A stretch of 64,000 nucleotides of DNA from Brachionus manjavacas (GCA_019054805.1 JAHQIY010000014.1:1116001-1180000); one strand, 5' to 3'; numbered from the stretch's first letter, positions 1 to 11,286 are shown. Notes: generated from the sequence alone by a model not told the origin. Program-made: numbers and translations.

Positions 1-60
1 TTAAGTAATAAGACCATTGTTTCACAAAATTGACTAAACCCAAAATAATTTTTGGCTTAC

Positions 61-1089
61 CAAATCTTTGGAATTGATTTTGGTCGGATGCTCAAATTCC
101 ATAATGAGTTTAAAAGTAATGTAATTTAACAGTCTGACTTTAGAGTCATAGCTACCAATGCACAATAGCTGGCCATTCGGCGACCAGCAAACAGTCTTTA
201 CGCCCAAAGACCATTTATATGGCTGAAATTTGTTCATACAAAGTCCATCAGTGTTGTAAATCAAAACTTTATACTAAAAATTTTTTTTAAAATAAATAAA
301 AACTTCAATTTATGGTAAATAAATTAATTTTTTTTTATTACTTCTAATGGTGATTCCCACACGGCAAAAACGTTTCCATTCGGAGACCAGCAAATACCCT
401 CCAAATTGTCAGTTTCCACTTCAAAATGCTAAAAAATTTAGCCAATTTAAAGATCTCATCAATTTGAATGCTTACTTTAAGTAATTGCCAAGAATCGCAT
501 GAAAAAATGCTGCAATAATCTTTGCAGTCGCGTCTCTCGGCAAGGAGCATGTATTTTCCGTCATTGGTGAATTGGTAGCATTTAGGAATGCTTTTTGGAT
601 ACTTCATGTAGGACACGCTTTTGTTCATTAGTGACCAAACGGTTATCCTTAGCTTAAAATCAACAAAATGCTTAAAAGGTAAAAATTATACTCAAAATAG
701 TACATGGAAATCAGAGGTGGTTAAAATGTGCCTTGAGTCCGGACTCCAATTGGCTTGAACAAGACCAGCTGAGCCTTCGTCTATTTTACATTTCCATTCA
801 GGATTTTCCAGTGAAAATACTTGTATGATGTTTCTTTTGTTCAGACAGCAGAGGACAAAATCAGAATCTCTAGACCACTGAGCAAAATTAATAAAGAGAC
901 ATTGGTACAATTTTAAAGGAATACTTCTATATAATTAATTGTGTCAAGACATGTGTACATGTTGATAATTTCTAGACTATTCAGGTCCCTGATAATAAGC
1001 CTGAATTGGACCACATTAGCCAAGTGCTTTCCATTCGGAGAAAATTCACAAATTTGGTTCGACTGCTTGAACAGATCTGAAAAATTCAT
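61..1089 (-). CDS. WRAP73: WRAP73 (WD40 protein), 3' end beyond the window
   Basis: WD-repeat protein of the WRAP73/WDR8 family, known from centrosome, spindle-pole and ciliary-vesicle work. Five exons read on the minus strand: 1089-925, 877-704, 652-476, 428-342 and 273-61; the last ends in a GT donor, so the gene continues off the left edge. Four introns of 47-68 nt all have GT..AG ends and keep the frame. The start [20 protein letters not shown] and later blocks such as [21 protein letters not shown] and [16 protein letters not shown] follow the vertebrate protein closely. The initiator ATG is the family start. Six nt upstream is an acceptor-like TAAAATCAG, so the 5' end may be spliced or trans-spliced. 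The identification is firm; the missing part is the C-terminal WD repeats. Confidence 0.93.
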
Positions 1090-3606
1090 TGTTAGCTGAT
1101 TTTATTTAGAAAATTTAAATTTTTCTTTTTTCAATGAACACACCTTAAAATCTCTATATTTGAAGCTATAATTTATTCATGTTTTTAGGAATTTAGTTGC
1201 CATTCGATATGTGCATTTTCTAACATTTTTTAAGGCTTAGACCTAATTCAGATTTTTTGCAGTAAATATTAGCACAAATCGTATTGACATCCATTTTTTC
1301 TGATCAAAATTCAAAAATTTTAGCCAGTTTGAACACTTTTTTTCATCAATTCCGATGTATATGAATCATGAATTTTGAAAATTGTTGAAAAAAAATTCTG
1401 CAAATTTTAAGTATTTTATAGTTCTTAAAAAAACAAGCCAAAATTTGTGAAAAAATAGCAATATTTTAGAATTTTTTGATTGCAATTAACACAATTTAAA
1501 AAATTATTTATAGATTTTTTTTCTAAACAAAATAAATAAAAATAGAAAAAAAATTTTATTGTAACATGAGGCAATATGTAATGTGTAAACCAAGTGATAA
1601 CTTTCAAAAAGTGATTTATTTTTCTTATTAACAAGACATATTATTCGTGATCTTTTTCTTCCTGCTAGCAAATTTTTTTAACTGATAGAAAAAAATAATT
1701 AATGATTGCTAAATTTCCTTTTTTGAATAATAATGTGATTTTGGAATCTTAGAATAAAAAGCTTGTTCTTGCTTGACATTTTCTTATCATCTTTAGCGTG
1801 AATTTTAAGCTCAAAAAAACTTCTGGGGCAATTAGAGAGATTTAGTCAAATTTTAAATTTTATTTTGAGTGCTTTTTTTCAATTAGACTGTTAATTTTTC
1901 TTAAAATAAGGGTCCAAAAAATAAAAAAAAATCTTAGCACCTGGCTGGTGATCTTTAATAGGGTGAATATCTGGGCTAAAAGGGTAGAGAGTTTCAGCCC
2001 TATTCAAAAAATTCACCCAGTTAATCCGAAAAATAACCCACTTGACCGCACAATTAATTAAGCACAAATTTATAAAACTGTTTTTTTTTTGTAATTATAT
2101 TTTTCAAATTTTTTTTATTATCTTTTAATTAATAGTTAATTAATAATTATTATTATTTAAAATATTTTAGATATCGTCTCTAATTTTTAATTAATGTAAC
2201 AAAACATTCAAATGTTACAATCAAAATTAAATTTTTTAAACTTTTAAATCTTATTTGCAATATCTTAAAAACTGTTCCAGCTTGACAAAAACTAGACATT
2301 TTTGGACATTTTTGGAAGAAGCTTGTGAAATTTTCTCCAAGAAAAATGGGTGCCAGCCGCATAAAATTGGGAATAGTACGGGGCAGGTTTTTAAAAATAT
2401 AAAAAACTTGCAAAAAACAAATTTAGACTAACATGGTTAACCTAATTTTTCAAAAATAAATATTGTTTTTATAAATATTTATTGATAAGCTTTGAAAAAA
2501 ATTTCAAAATTCATTTAAAAATTTCAAAATTCATATCTAAGAAAATCTTTCTGATTAAAAAAAAAATTTATTTTTTAAAGTTTATTAAATGGCTAACCAA
2601 CTACACGCAAAAATTCGGATGGCCGTTTTTTTCATTGAATGCAGAAAATCTGAATGGAATTGAAAGACCTAAAATGCGGAAACAGAAATTTTTTTTATTT
2701 TATTTTATTTATTAAAAATAATTACAAGTTTTATTTTTAAACTAAAACAATTTTATTCAATTGAATTCTTTTTTTTTCAGTTTACCAAAAAAAAAAGAAT
2801 TTAATTACCAATTTTCTTTTAAACTTAAATTGATGTTTTGTGTATAAGTCCGACCTAAGAGACCATGTTGACTTACAATTTTTTAAACCTGGCTTCAGGC
2901 ATTTAATAAATGAAACATTTGTACTGTTCGAGCAGTTGATTAAACACAAAGACTCATTACAACATTAATATTCATTTACAATTTTGTTCGCATAGTTTTT
3001 ACATAGATTTTATATTTTTATTTAAATACTCAATTTCTTGGCACAGCTCGATAATATGCTGACCAATTTATTTTTAAAGTTAGGGTTAGGATTTTTCGGA
3101 ACAAAATATAAAATAATTATTTGAAAATTTAGAATCAATGGTAAACATACATTTAAATTGAAAAAGAAGAAGACAAAAAAAATAATATTTTGTTTTTTAA
3201 TTTGAACTTTTATTTTTAATTTCACATTAAAATTTACTATATTTGATGCATTTTGACCAGATACTTAACAAATTAATTTTGACTCAAGTATAGGTCATGA
3301 TTTTAACTTAAACTTGTGACTTAAAAATATTGATTCTCATGAAATTGAATTTTTTTCCGCTCCATGCGGTCATAATCAAGGCCACCATTCAATTTTAAAT
3401 TTTTTTTAAGAAATTTCTCAAACCCTTATTTTGGTATCATTTTTATACTTATTTTTACTTTTTGATTTTTTAACGTCCATAAATTATAATAGTAATAAAA
3501 TTGGGTTTAAAAAAAAAATTAAGTCATGACTTAAGAATTGTGAAAAACAATTTTAGAATAAAATATTTTATTGTGAATAATATTAATTCAAAAATTTTTG
3601 ACTAAT
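1090..3606. other. AT-rich intergenic DNA, no gene seen
   Basis: No exon with splice signals or a recognisable protein is visible on either strand; the short reading frames here are low-complexity Phe/Lys/Asn/Ile strings. The only structured stretch is about 1960-2030, where GGGTGAAT..ATTCACCC and GGGCT..AGCCC pair into a nested imperfect hairpin that may be the remnant of a small inverted-repeat element. Confidence 0.5.
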
Positions 3607-4089
3607 TTAACCACTCATTTGAAATCGTTGTAACAACTGGGACAATTTGACCAAAAACTGAGGCCATTGTTCCTGTTCAACCAACTGCCTGATTTGCACT
3701 ATTCCGGCATTTTGTTTCAATGGACCTGGGATACGATCAAATTGTCTATTGATAAAATCCACAGTTTGTTTACTTAGCTTGTCATACTCCTCTTGGGTTA
3801 ACTCTAAAGGTTTTTGTTCAAGTAGCTTTTTGGCCTCTTCACCTTTTACATTCATGTATGGCTCGAACTTTTGAATTAAATCTTGTTCTATACCAATTCG
3901 TTGCATCATTTGAGGAGTAACATAATTCAAATCTAAAGGTCCAATGCGAACTCCAGATGTCGGAACTACATTACCACTTTCATCAGTAAGAACATAAGCT
4001 TGAAGCGGATTTTTCTCGGCCTGCTCAACTGTCAAGCAATCAAATGAATAAGCTGAAAAAGCTACAATTACTAAAATTTTAAAAAGCAT
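3607..4089 (-). CDS. Secreted pesticin/phage-lysozyme-like protein, copy 1
   Basis: Intronless 160-residue protein. Residues 1-18 form a signal peptide, followed by a compact domain (about 20-130) with the layout of pesticin-type muramidases: a Tyr-Val segment, SGVRIGPLDL, a helix with RIGIEQDLI, a PYMNVKGEEA block and LTQEEYDKL. In the family the core motif is SGVTIG.GFDLG. Here the Thr is replaced by Arg and one residue is missing before the conserved Asp, and I see no Glu at the usual position ahead of the Tyr-Val. Such enzymes cut peptidoglycan, but these changes suggest altered or lost activity. The paralogue at 4485-5052 lies beside it with a damaged tRNA-Lys between. A TATA-like CTATTTAAC lies about 45 nt upstream of the ATG. 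The family call is from motif recall only. Confidence 0.6.
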   Translation of the reverse strand: MLFKILVIVAFSAYSFDCLTVEQAEKNPLQAYVLTDESGNVVPTSGVRIGPLDLNYVTPQMMQRIGIEQDLIQKFEPYMNVKGEEAKKLLEQKPLELTQEEYDKLSKQTVDFINRQFDRIPGPLKQNAGIVQIRQLVEQEQWPQFLVKLSQLLQRFQMSG

Positions 4090-4299
4090 CTTTAGTTTGG
4101 CTGATTTGATTTTTTTGTGAATGTAGCGCGGTTAAATAGTGGAGCATGTTCTAATTAATTTTAAAAAATTTCCTCAAAAATTATCTAACCCAAAATTTTA
4201 GTCTAAATAGTTAAAATTTTTTCGTCACTTAGACTAAAATTAAATGTAATTTAAAATGAAAAATTGTTTATTATTTTTAGATTTTTAAGAATTTCTCAA

Positions 4300-4375
4300 G
4301 CCCGGTTAGCTCAGTCGGTAGAGCGTGAGACTTTTAATCTCAAGGCCAAGGGTTCCGCGAGCCCCTTATCGGGCG
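4300..4375 (+). tRNA. tRNA-Lys(UUU)-like gene with an aberrant T-loop, probably a pseudogene
   Basis: A 7-bp acceptor stem (GCCCGGT with ATCGGGC), a normal D-arm with A-box (TAGCTCAGTCGGTAGAGC), and an anticodon arm TGAGA-CTTTTAA-TCTCA with anticodon TTT are all present. The T-arm is AAGGG with CCCTT, but its loop reads TTCCGCGAGC, ten nt instead of TTCGAGC with seven. The extra three nt break the B-box needed by TFIIIC. It is either a pseudogene or a copy carrying a small T-loop insertion. Confidence 0.7.
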
Positions 4376-4484
4376 ATTTTTTCCATCTTTAAATTTTAAA
4401 AATTTTTAAAATTTCTTTTTAAATAAATAAAACTTTATTTTGTCATTGTATTATGAATTACAAACAAAAACTGATAAATAATAA

Positions 4485-5052
4485 TTATAACACTGGAGCT
4501 ATAGTTAGCAAGCTTCCTCGAATCATAATTTTTGGTGCTTGAAAAAATTTAGATGCTAAATTAAGAAACTCAGGCCAATTTCCTTCTTTGGAAAGCTTTT
4601 CTAATTTATCAACCTTGAATGAAAATTACACGTTTGTGGTAAAATGCAAAATTATTATTTACAGTTGGGTCATTTTTCTGATCAGGAGGCAAGCTTTCAT
4701 AAATTTGACAAAAAAAGCTTTTCATTCTGGATTCTAAAGTCTCATATTGTTCACGAGTAAGTCGAAATGGTTTACCTCTGATTAGGGTTAAAGCATTTTC
4801 TCCGTAAATTTGCGTATAAGGAGTCAATAGTTCAATCATGTCAGGACTAAGACCGATTTTGTCCATTAATTCAGGGGTTAGATACCTTAAATCCAATGGT
4901 CCTATTCTAACTCCACTTTCATCTACAACTTTAAAGTTATCATCTGTTAGCACATATCCTTGGAATGGGTTCATTCTGGCTTTTTCAATAGTTAAAGATT
5001 TGGCAGCTAAAGCTTTTAAAACCAAGCAAAAAATATAAAAATTTGTTTTCAT
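4485..5052 (-). CDS. Secreted pesticin/phage-lysozyme-like protein, copy 2
   Basis: Two exons, 5052-4663 and 4613-4485, joined across a 49-nt GT..AG intron in phase 0 give 172 residues. The N-terminus is a signal peptide (MKTNFYIFCLVLKALA). The mature part matches copy 1 block by block: GYVLTDDN, SGVRIGPLDLRYLTPELM, a PYTQIYGENA segment and LTREQYETL; the second exon (WPEFLNLASKF) matches WPQFLVKLSQL of copy 1. The same substitutions occur at the family core motif (Arg for Thr, shortened spacing before Asp), so the change predates the duplication. Copy 1 has no intron at this point. It follows PPP1R36 on the same strand with a gap of about 150 nt. Function unproven; secretion is likely. Confidence 0.6.
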
Positions 5053-5203
5053 TTTTGAAAATTTCTATTTTAATAGAAGTTTTAAATTTAGAGTTTTTTT
5101 ATGTAGATAATAATGGATTATCATGTGACCATGTAATTTTATAAAATTTTTTTTCAAATTTTTAGTTTTTATTTACAAAATTTTTTTGTATTTTCAAAAA
5201 GAC

Positions 5204-7364
5204 CTATTCCTCAGTTGTTTCATTTTCTTCCGGTTCATGGGCATCTTTAAATAATTATTTAGCAATTAAAATTCCAGATCAGAATTTACTTGATGATATA
5301 ATATCAGTTTCTTCCGCATCATTGCTTTAAAAAAAAATAATAAATTATTTTAAATTATTTTTTATTACTTTTTCAATATATCTCTGTCTTCGTCGTTATT
5401 TCCTAAGACAGCAAGGGTCTTTTCATGGTAAAATTTCATCGGTTGACCAATTAGCCCAATTCTAAAATTTTAGTTAAAGATTTTTTTTCATTAGAATCAA
5501 ATATTACTCTTCAATTAAATCAACGTAATCGTCATCTTCTTCATGATCAATTATTTTTCCTCTTGAATTTCAAATAAAAAAAAATCAAGATTTTTTAACA
5601 AGCAATCTATTTTAAAATACCTGAGAGATTCGCCTTTTCGATTAAATAAATGCTTACTATTTTCTTCAGGTCTTGGTAATATTGAGACCAATGCTGGTGA
5701 GCGCTGACCAAGCACTACTGCAGCAGATTTTTTTCTTAAATTTAGTCGAAATTAAAAAATTCTAATTGTTAAGTGGCGGCAGACCTAAAATCGACTAATT
5801 ATCTAATTTTTTTCAATGATAAAAAAATTTTCTGGCATTTAAAAAATAAAAATTTTGTAATCTTTGCAATGAAATGACTTAGTGATATAACAGATCAAAC
5901 TTGAACAGAAAAATATAGACAAGTATCATGTATAAGTAAAATGTTCATTTTTTCAAATAATTGTAACTCATTTTAAAAGAAAATTTGAGGAAACAAAAAT
6001 TATTCAATTTAATTAGTCGGAATTCCAATAAAGCCAACTCAAAAATAAAATTGATAGAGAAATACTGAATTTTTGATTTAAACTCATTCATAAGATTTTT
6101 ATTTTCTTCGAATCTATTTAAAATTGTTTCTTTTTTGTTCTCTGACTTCACTCGAATTTTCGGTTTTCTATTTTCTGCAAATATTTAATGAATTAGAAGT
6201 TGATTTTTTTTTCAAAATTTTACCTTCTTCCAATATACTCTCTACTTTTATCTCACTATTAAATGAATTTGATCTTAACAATCGCCCAATCTCGGTTCTT
6301 ATCAGCTCATAGTCTCTTCGCTTAAATGTTATCCACACAAAAAAAATACAGAATGGATATAGTGTCTTATAAATAAAAAAAAAGGATTAATTTTTTTTCT
6401 TTATTATAAAACCTCATAAAGGCCTCGGTCTTTGAATCCACTTGATACTCTATTTCTGTATAAATTAGAAAAAATTTTAATTCAAAGCCTAAAAAAAGGA
6501 TAAGTTTTTACTTTCCAGCATTCATGTGATGATAGTCTTCGGATCCAAGACCAAGAATGATTGTGCAGTAACTTCTTGCCAAGGACTTGAGAGTCTTGAC
6601 AATAAGTTTTTCCGCTTTTTCTATTCTATTCTTTTCTTGTGGACTTCTTTCGCTGTTCGATTAATTTAATTTAAAATTTTGTATAGATTAATTTCTGGGC
6701 AAATTACATGCACATGGGGTTAACTAGTATTTTGGAGTCAATGGCTTCGAAAAACCAATAAAAATAATTTGCCAAATTGAGCAGAAAATCTTCAAAGCTT
6801 GACTTTGATTTCGGATCACTAAATTTTTTTAATGTTTAGATAAAATTTTATTATTTAAATTAATTACTTAAAGTATCTTTCAAATTCAGCTGGTATATAG
6901 AAGCGCTTTGACAGCATATATAAGGCAGCGTCTAAAAAAACAAAATTATACAAATATTACCTTTTTAAACTCAATTACTTTTGACATCGTTTATGGTAAT
7001 GACTGAATTAGTTACCTTTCGTACTTCACTTTTTCCCTCATATTTCTCGCTATTTTGTATAATTAGCCTTGGCACACCGGACCTAAGATCGATTTTTTCA
7101 TCGGTATTCTTTTTCGATCTATCGTAAAAATCTTTTTTATCATTTAACATTAGATTCCTTTTAAATATAAAATTTTGTAAAATAAAAATTTGAAATATCA
7201 TTTCTTAAACTTGAACACAAGACGTTTTTTGTCCTCATCCCATTCCCATTTAATGCCCAAAGGAACCCCTTTGCTCTATCAAAAATAAATAAGAAGTCCC
7301 ATTTGTTATCTTATTATTATCTTACTTCTTCTTTTTCCGGCTTATCTCTTATATTAGCTGACAT
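5204..7364 (-). CDS. PPP1R36: PPP1R36-like protein phosphatase 1 regulatory subunit
   Basis: Fourteen exons fit: 7364-7326, 7275-7211, 7157-6979, 6931-6868, 6818-6708, 6652-6512, 6455-6413, 6365-6224, 6174-about 6140, 5734-5621, 5561-5508, 5461-5369, 5324-5290 and 5244-5204. All joins but one have GT..AG ends and keep phase. Family landmarks in order are VTNSVITINDVKNAAL, LARSYCTIILGLGSEDYHHM, NRVSSGFKDRGLYE, TLYPFCIFFVWITFKRRDYE, QRSPALVSILPRP and IGLIGQPMKF. The C-terminus is acidic. PPP1R36 is a testis/autophagy-associated PP1 partner. The ninth exon is uncertain: a reading frame runs on to about 5945, and I chose an early phase-2 donor near 6140 that leaves an unusually long intron of about 400 nt. 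Confidence 0.85.
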
Positions 7365-8555
7365 TTGAGTGAGCGACTATATCTATCACCAGCAGATAAT
7401 CAGCTTTTCACTTAATCGACAACAAAAAAATTCAAATTATTTTTAATGTAACTTTTGATTTTTAATTTTAATGCTTTAATAATAAAAAAGAGAATAATTA
7501 AAGTTTCCATAGCAATATTAATAGCTTTAGAGTTTTTTTTTTTAATTTTGATTGATGACTTGAGAAATATAAATCCTATTGTGCTAAACGATAAACAGTT
7601 AGCACTTTTTTTGTCTTTGTGAACAAATTCGGATGATACTAATCCATTTAAAAAATTCTTGATTAGATCTCAAACATGATATCCTATAGATTTCAATTCA
7701 AATCTTGACGAAAATCTGTTCAAGGTCACGATAATTTCTTGATCAAGTTCAGTGTCATATCCTTCAAGTCCTTTGCAGGAATTTTTATTCTTACTTTTTT
7801 CCTTGAACCGACAAACATTTAAATATGCTTAACCTGTCTTCCTTTTTTTGGCAAAATTTTCACAATGTTTTTTTGAAATTCATTTCTGTGAGTGCAACAT
7901 GGTGCAACATACATGGTTGCATTACTAATCAAATCCTAATAAAACTTTGGAAAGGAGTAGGTCCAACAATTGTTCATCTTTTCTTTCGCTCTAAGTTTTA
8001 TCTTGTGTTGAAACAAATTGGCTCATTTTGAAACTTTTTAGATTAAAAAAATTAACAGCTCTGTTATTTTAAAGCTGGTTATTGGCCTTGAAAATGCATC
8101 TTAAGTTGCCAAAAAAAGAGTATTGTACCATTTTTAAGGGCAAGCTTTAAAATTGAAGAGATGTACAGTTTTTAATCTTTGTCTTCAAAATTAGCTATAA
8201 TTTTTCTTCTAACACTAGGACAAACTAAGAGCAAGAGAAATTATTGAATATAAAAAAATTTTTAGATCATAAAAATATTTCCTATAAACTCATTGTATAT
8301 GATCTGAAATATTCTAAAAAAAAATTTTACTAAAATTATATGGTAATTTTTTTTAAATTCCAAAATCAAATCTAAAAGACTATTTTAAAAATCTTACATA
8401 TTTAACTTTCTCAAAGATTCCTCAAGATTCCTAATTAGAACTTTCTCATCGGGTACTAGGAAACAAATTACTAAGATTAAAAAAAATAAAATAGATTTAA
8501 AAAATTTTTATTTTTATTAATTAAAATAAAATAATAAAAATAAAAAAAGGAGTAA
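7365..8555. other. Intergenic DNA between divergent PPP1R36 and the CKAP5-like gene
   Basis: The region separates two genes transcribed away from each other, so promoters for both should lie here. No coding exon is recognised; a 68-codon frame at 7825-8031 has no family resemblance or splice context. No clear TATA box could be assigned to either gene. Confidence 0.5.
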
Positions 8556-10628
8556 ATGGTTTTAAAAGATATTCGTTTAGACGAGGATTTAAATAAACGA
8601 TTCCAATCTGCCTTGTTCAATATAAGAGAAGGCAAAAAAATCGAAAAAACAAATGTCAAAGATGCCATCGGCGAGTATCTATTGAGCGTGAACCATTTTA
8701 TGTCATGTATCACTAGGCTTAACAAAACGTCCGTGTGCTATCCAAGTACTGAACAAGATATCATTTCAATGATGTATTACATGTGCACCAAGGCCCGAAA
8801 ACTGGTCTTTACCTCAGCATATTTCGAGTTTGTAGAGCAAGCTTTCAAATTAAACAACACTTGTCCAGTCATGTTCAGCGAGTCCACACAAAGCTTTCTA
8901 ACTCATTTTAACCAAGGTCATATAACACAAATCGAAAATTATGAAAAGATGATAGTGGAATCAAGTGCTTGTAAAAATGACAGACTAGCAGCCGATTCGG
9001 AGGGAAAAATTTTAAAATGGGAAATAAATATTAGAAAAAAAGAATTCAAATATCAGCTTAGAAAACAAATGGAATCACACTTTGAATACGGTGCCATTTA
9101 TTATTTGTTCTCAGGCGACTACCGCTGCAACTTAGAAATTTTGAATACGCTAAAAGAAAATTTAACTCAAGTTGAATTAACTTTAGAAAATTTGGATCTA
9201 ATTTTAAAATGGTGCACATTGATGCTGATGAAAACTAATCCTTTGGTGGTCTACAAAGTGTTGGACTATTTATCTGAATTGTTTAGCTTGTTGAGAAAAA
9301 ATGACTATGTTTTAACTGACCACGAGTTGTACTATTTTCTGCCATATTTATTAAGAAAAATGTTCAACTCGAGGCCAATTGTTCGGAAAACAGTCTCGGG
9401 ACTATTCAAATTGATTGCTCATTCAAATAATGCTCACAAATGCTGTGACATAATCATTGATCTAATGAACAAAACTGATTTGTATCCATTAAACTTGGGC
9501 TGCATAGACCAACTAAACTATCTAATAAGCTTTTTTGGTTTGGAAAATTTGGACCATGGGCGACTAGTGAGTAAATTGTGCACCTACATCCGGGACAAGT
9601 GTTCAGGCGATGCTGGCAAAAAATCTCTAGAAGCTTTGGCCAATGCCAAGATCAAATCGATGCCCATTCTTAAGCTGTATATGGCTGAAAATGAGATTGC
9701 ATGGATACCAGAGCCAGTAATTGAAAGAAATGTGGAGGAAAAAATCAACCTGAAGATCAGAATTGAGCATTTTAAACCCTTTGTGTTCACAAACACGGCT
9801 CACTTTGAGTCAAGTATAAGAAATATTTTTCATGGAGATATTGATGTAGCAATTTTAAATCTCTTGAATATTGAGTATTTTCTGGTCAATGGAAGAAATT
9901 CTGAACTCATTGAATCCTATTTGAATGTTATAGTTTATTCTGTGGTGAAAAAAATTCATATATTAGTTATTGAAGTGTTTAAGTCACAATCCATGATTCG
10001 CTATGAATTTTTGGAACTGCTCATTGATACACTTAACTTGATATTTGATCTCAATTTGGTGTCCAAAAGTGACAAATCTAATTTTAAATTTTTGCTGTAC
10101 ACATTTTTGGATTTGACCAGTGTTTCAGATTATGAGAAAAATGACGGTCTACTGATCAACAAACTTTATCTAACCATTAACTATTTGTTTTCCAAATACG
10201 ACGCTACCCGTGCATTCGAAGCTCTGTTCGAACTGCTGTCCGATGTTGTCAACAATATTCACCCGAACCAAAATGTGACATTTGGCGACAATTTTTTGAA
10301 TGAATTGATACGATTCATGGACATTAGAATCTATTTGTTCCTAAAGCATTTGCCACCAGAGAAAAAAATCAAAGACATGATGAATGTTGGTGATTTTTTG
10401 ATTTTTACGGACTATTTTATTTTAGTAAATCCTCTAGAATCTTGGGAAGAAAGTTTTAGAAAAAAATACTTCTACAGAATCATGCATTTTTTGATCGAAA
10501 TAATCAAACAAACTTCTAATATTGTGGACATTTTTGAGTCAATTAAATCCAGGCTAAGAGGAAAAAGCACGATGGAATATATTGTTAGCAATGCTCTTAA
10601 GGAAAAAGAAAATCAATCAAAAAAATAA
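8556..10628 (+). CDS. CKAP5/XMAP215-like protein with only the C-terminal TOG and tail region
   Basis: One uninterrupted frame of 690 codons. Residues about 140-360 resemble the last TOG domain of ch-TOG: ILKWEINIRKKEF precedes it as in the human linker, then NLDLILKWCTLMLMKTNP and YLLRKMFNSRPIVRKTV follow the HEAT repeats. Residues about 400-680 resemble the ch-TOG C-terminal domain (KLYLTINYLFSKYDATRAFE, LKHLPPEKKIKDMM). XMAP215 proteins are microtubule polymerases of roughly 2000 residues with five N-terminal TOG domains; four are missing here. The gene has no introns, unlike its neighbours, which suggests a retrocopy or divergent paralogue. The frame is intact, so it is probably still expressed. 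It ends about 75 nt before a tRNA-Met. Confidence 0.7.
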   Translation: MVLKDIRLDEDLNKRFQSALFNIREGKKIEKTNVKDAIGEYLLSVNHFMSCITRLNKTSVCYPSTEQDIISMMYYMCTKARKLVFTSAYFEFVEQAFKLNNTCPVMFSESTQSFLTHFNQGHITQIENYEKMIVESSACKNDRLAADSEGKILKWEINIRKKEFKYQLRKQMESHFEYGAIYYLFSGDYRCNLEILNTLKENLTQVELTLENLDLILKWCTLMLMKTNPLVVYKVLDYLSELFSLLRKNDYVLTDHELYYFLPYLLRKMFNSRPIVRKTVSGLFKLIAHSNNAHKCCDIIIDLMNKTDLYPLNLGCIDQLNYLISFFGLENLDHGRLVSKLCTYIRDKCSGDAGKKSLEALANAKIKSMPILKLYMAENEIAWIPEPVIERNVEEKINLKIRIEHFKPFVFTNTAHFESSIRNIFHGDIDVAILNLLNIEYFLVNGRNSELIESYLNVIVYSVVKKIHILVIEVFKSQSMIRYEFLELLIDTLNLIFDLNLVSKSDKSNFKFLLYTFLDLTSVSDYEKNDGLLINKLYLTINYLFSKYDATRAFEALFELLSDVVNNIHPNQNVTFGDNFLNELIRFMDIRIYLFLKHLPPEKKIKDMMNVGDFLIFTDYFILVNPLESWEESFRKKYFYRIMHFLIEIIKQTSNIVDIFESIKSRLRGKSTMEYIVSNALKEKENQSKK

Positions 10629-10703
10629 AAAATTAAGATTGTAGATTTTATTTGTTAATAAACTTTTAAACTTTGTATTTAATTAATTTACTTAATAAGC
10701 AGA

Positions 10704-10795
10704 GCCTCAATAGCGCAGTCGGTAGCGCGTCAGTCTCATAATCTGAAAATAAAAGAGTGATCTGGAGGTCGTGAGTTCGATCCTCACTTGGGGCA
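10704..10795 (+). tRNA. tRNA-Met(CAU), intron-containing, copy 1
   Basis: Acceptor stem GCCTCAA with TTGGGGC, discriminator A, D-arm TAGCGCAGTCGGTAGCGC, anticodon CAT at 10737-10739 and a T-arm with canonical GAGTTCGATCCTC. The anticodon arm is interrupted after position 37 by about 19 nt (near 10741-10759), the usual place for a eukaryotic tRNA intron; removing it restores an anticodon stem. The body matches elongator tRNA-Met. An almost identical gene lies inverted at 11875-11966. Confidence 0.93.
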
Positions 10796-10892
10796 ATTTT
10801 TTTTTATATGTGATTTTTTTAAAGCTAAATTAGATTAAATTAAATTAAGAAAAAAAAATAAACAAATAGCTCGATCAATTGAAAAAGTTTGT

Positions 10893-11286
10893 TCAATATT
10901 TTAAACTGAAGCCAAACTTTTTCTTTTCTAAATCTTTTTCTTTAGACCGCCACATTTGATAAGCACTATTGCTAATTAGCTTCAAGTCATTAAAACAAAT
11001 TATTATTTTCTTGAATAAATCTTCAATTAAATAATTAATTTAATTTAAAATAAATAAATTGAGTTAAATTACCTATTGAATATTCCGAAATTTTTATAAA
11101 ATCATAGACAGCTCTTATTAAATTTATTTCACAATCAGTGCTGTTATTAATATATCTTAACAATACATCTAATCTTTTTTTCAGTTCGTATTTATCAAGT
11201 TCATTTTTTAATACGCAAATGTCACATATCGCCATTGTCAGGGATTTTCTGAATCTGTTTGACTGAAAATGCTTCTGATCGACCAT
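10893..11286 (-). CDS. Unrecognised 113-residue protein
   Basis: Two exons, 11286-11073 and 11020-10893, join across a 52-nt GT..AG intron in phase 1 to an open product beginning MVDQKHFQSNRFRKSLTM and ending KKFGFSLKY. It is charged and mostly helical, with a leucine-rich middle (ELKKRLDVLLRYI), no signal peptide and no membrane segment. I do not recognise the family. The good splice fit and the continuous frame over both exons argue that it is real. The ATG is 47 nt downstream of the stop of the ankyrin gene on the same strand, behind an acceptor-like ATTAATAG, so the two may be processed from one transcript. Confidence 0.6.

Noticed and set aside
7825..8031. 68-codon ORF between PPP1R36 and the CKAP5-like gene
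   Set aside because: No homology, no splice context, composition as expected by chance.
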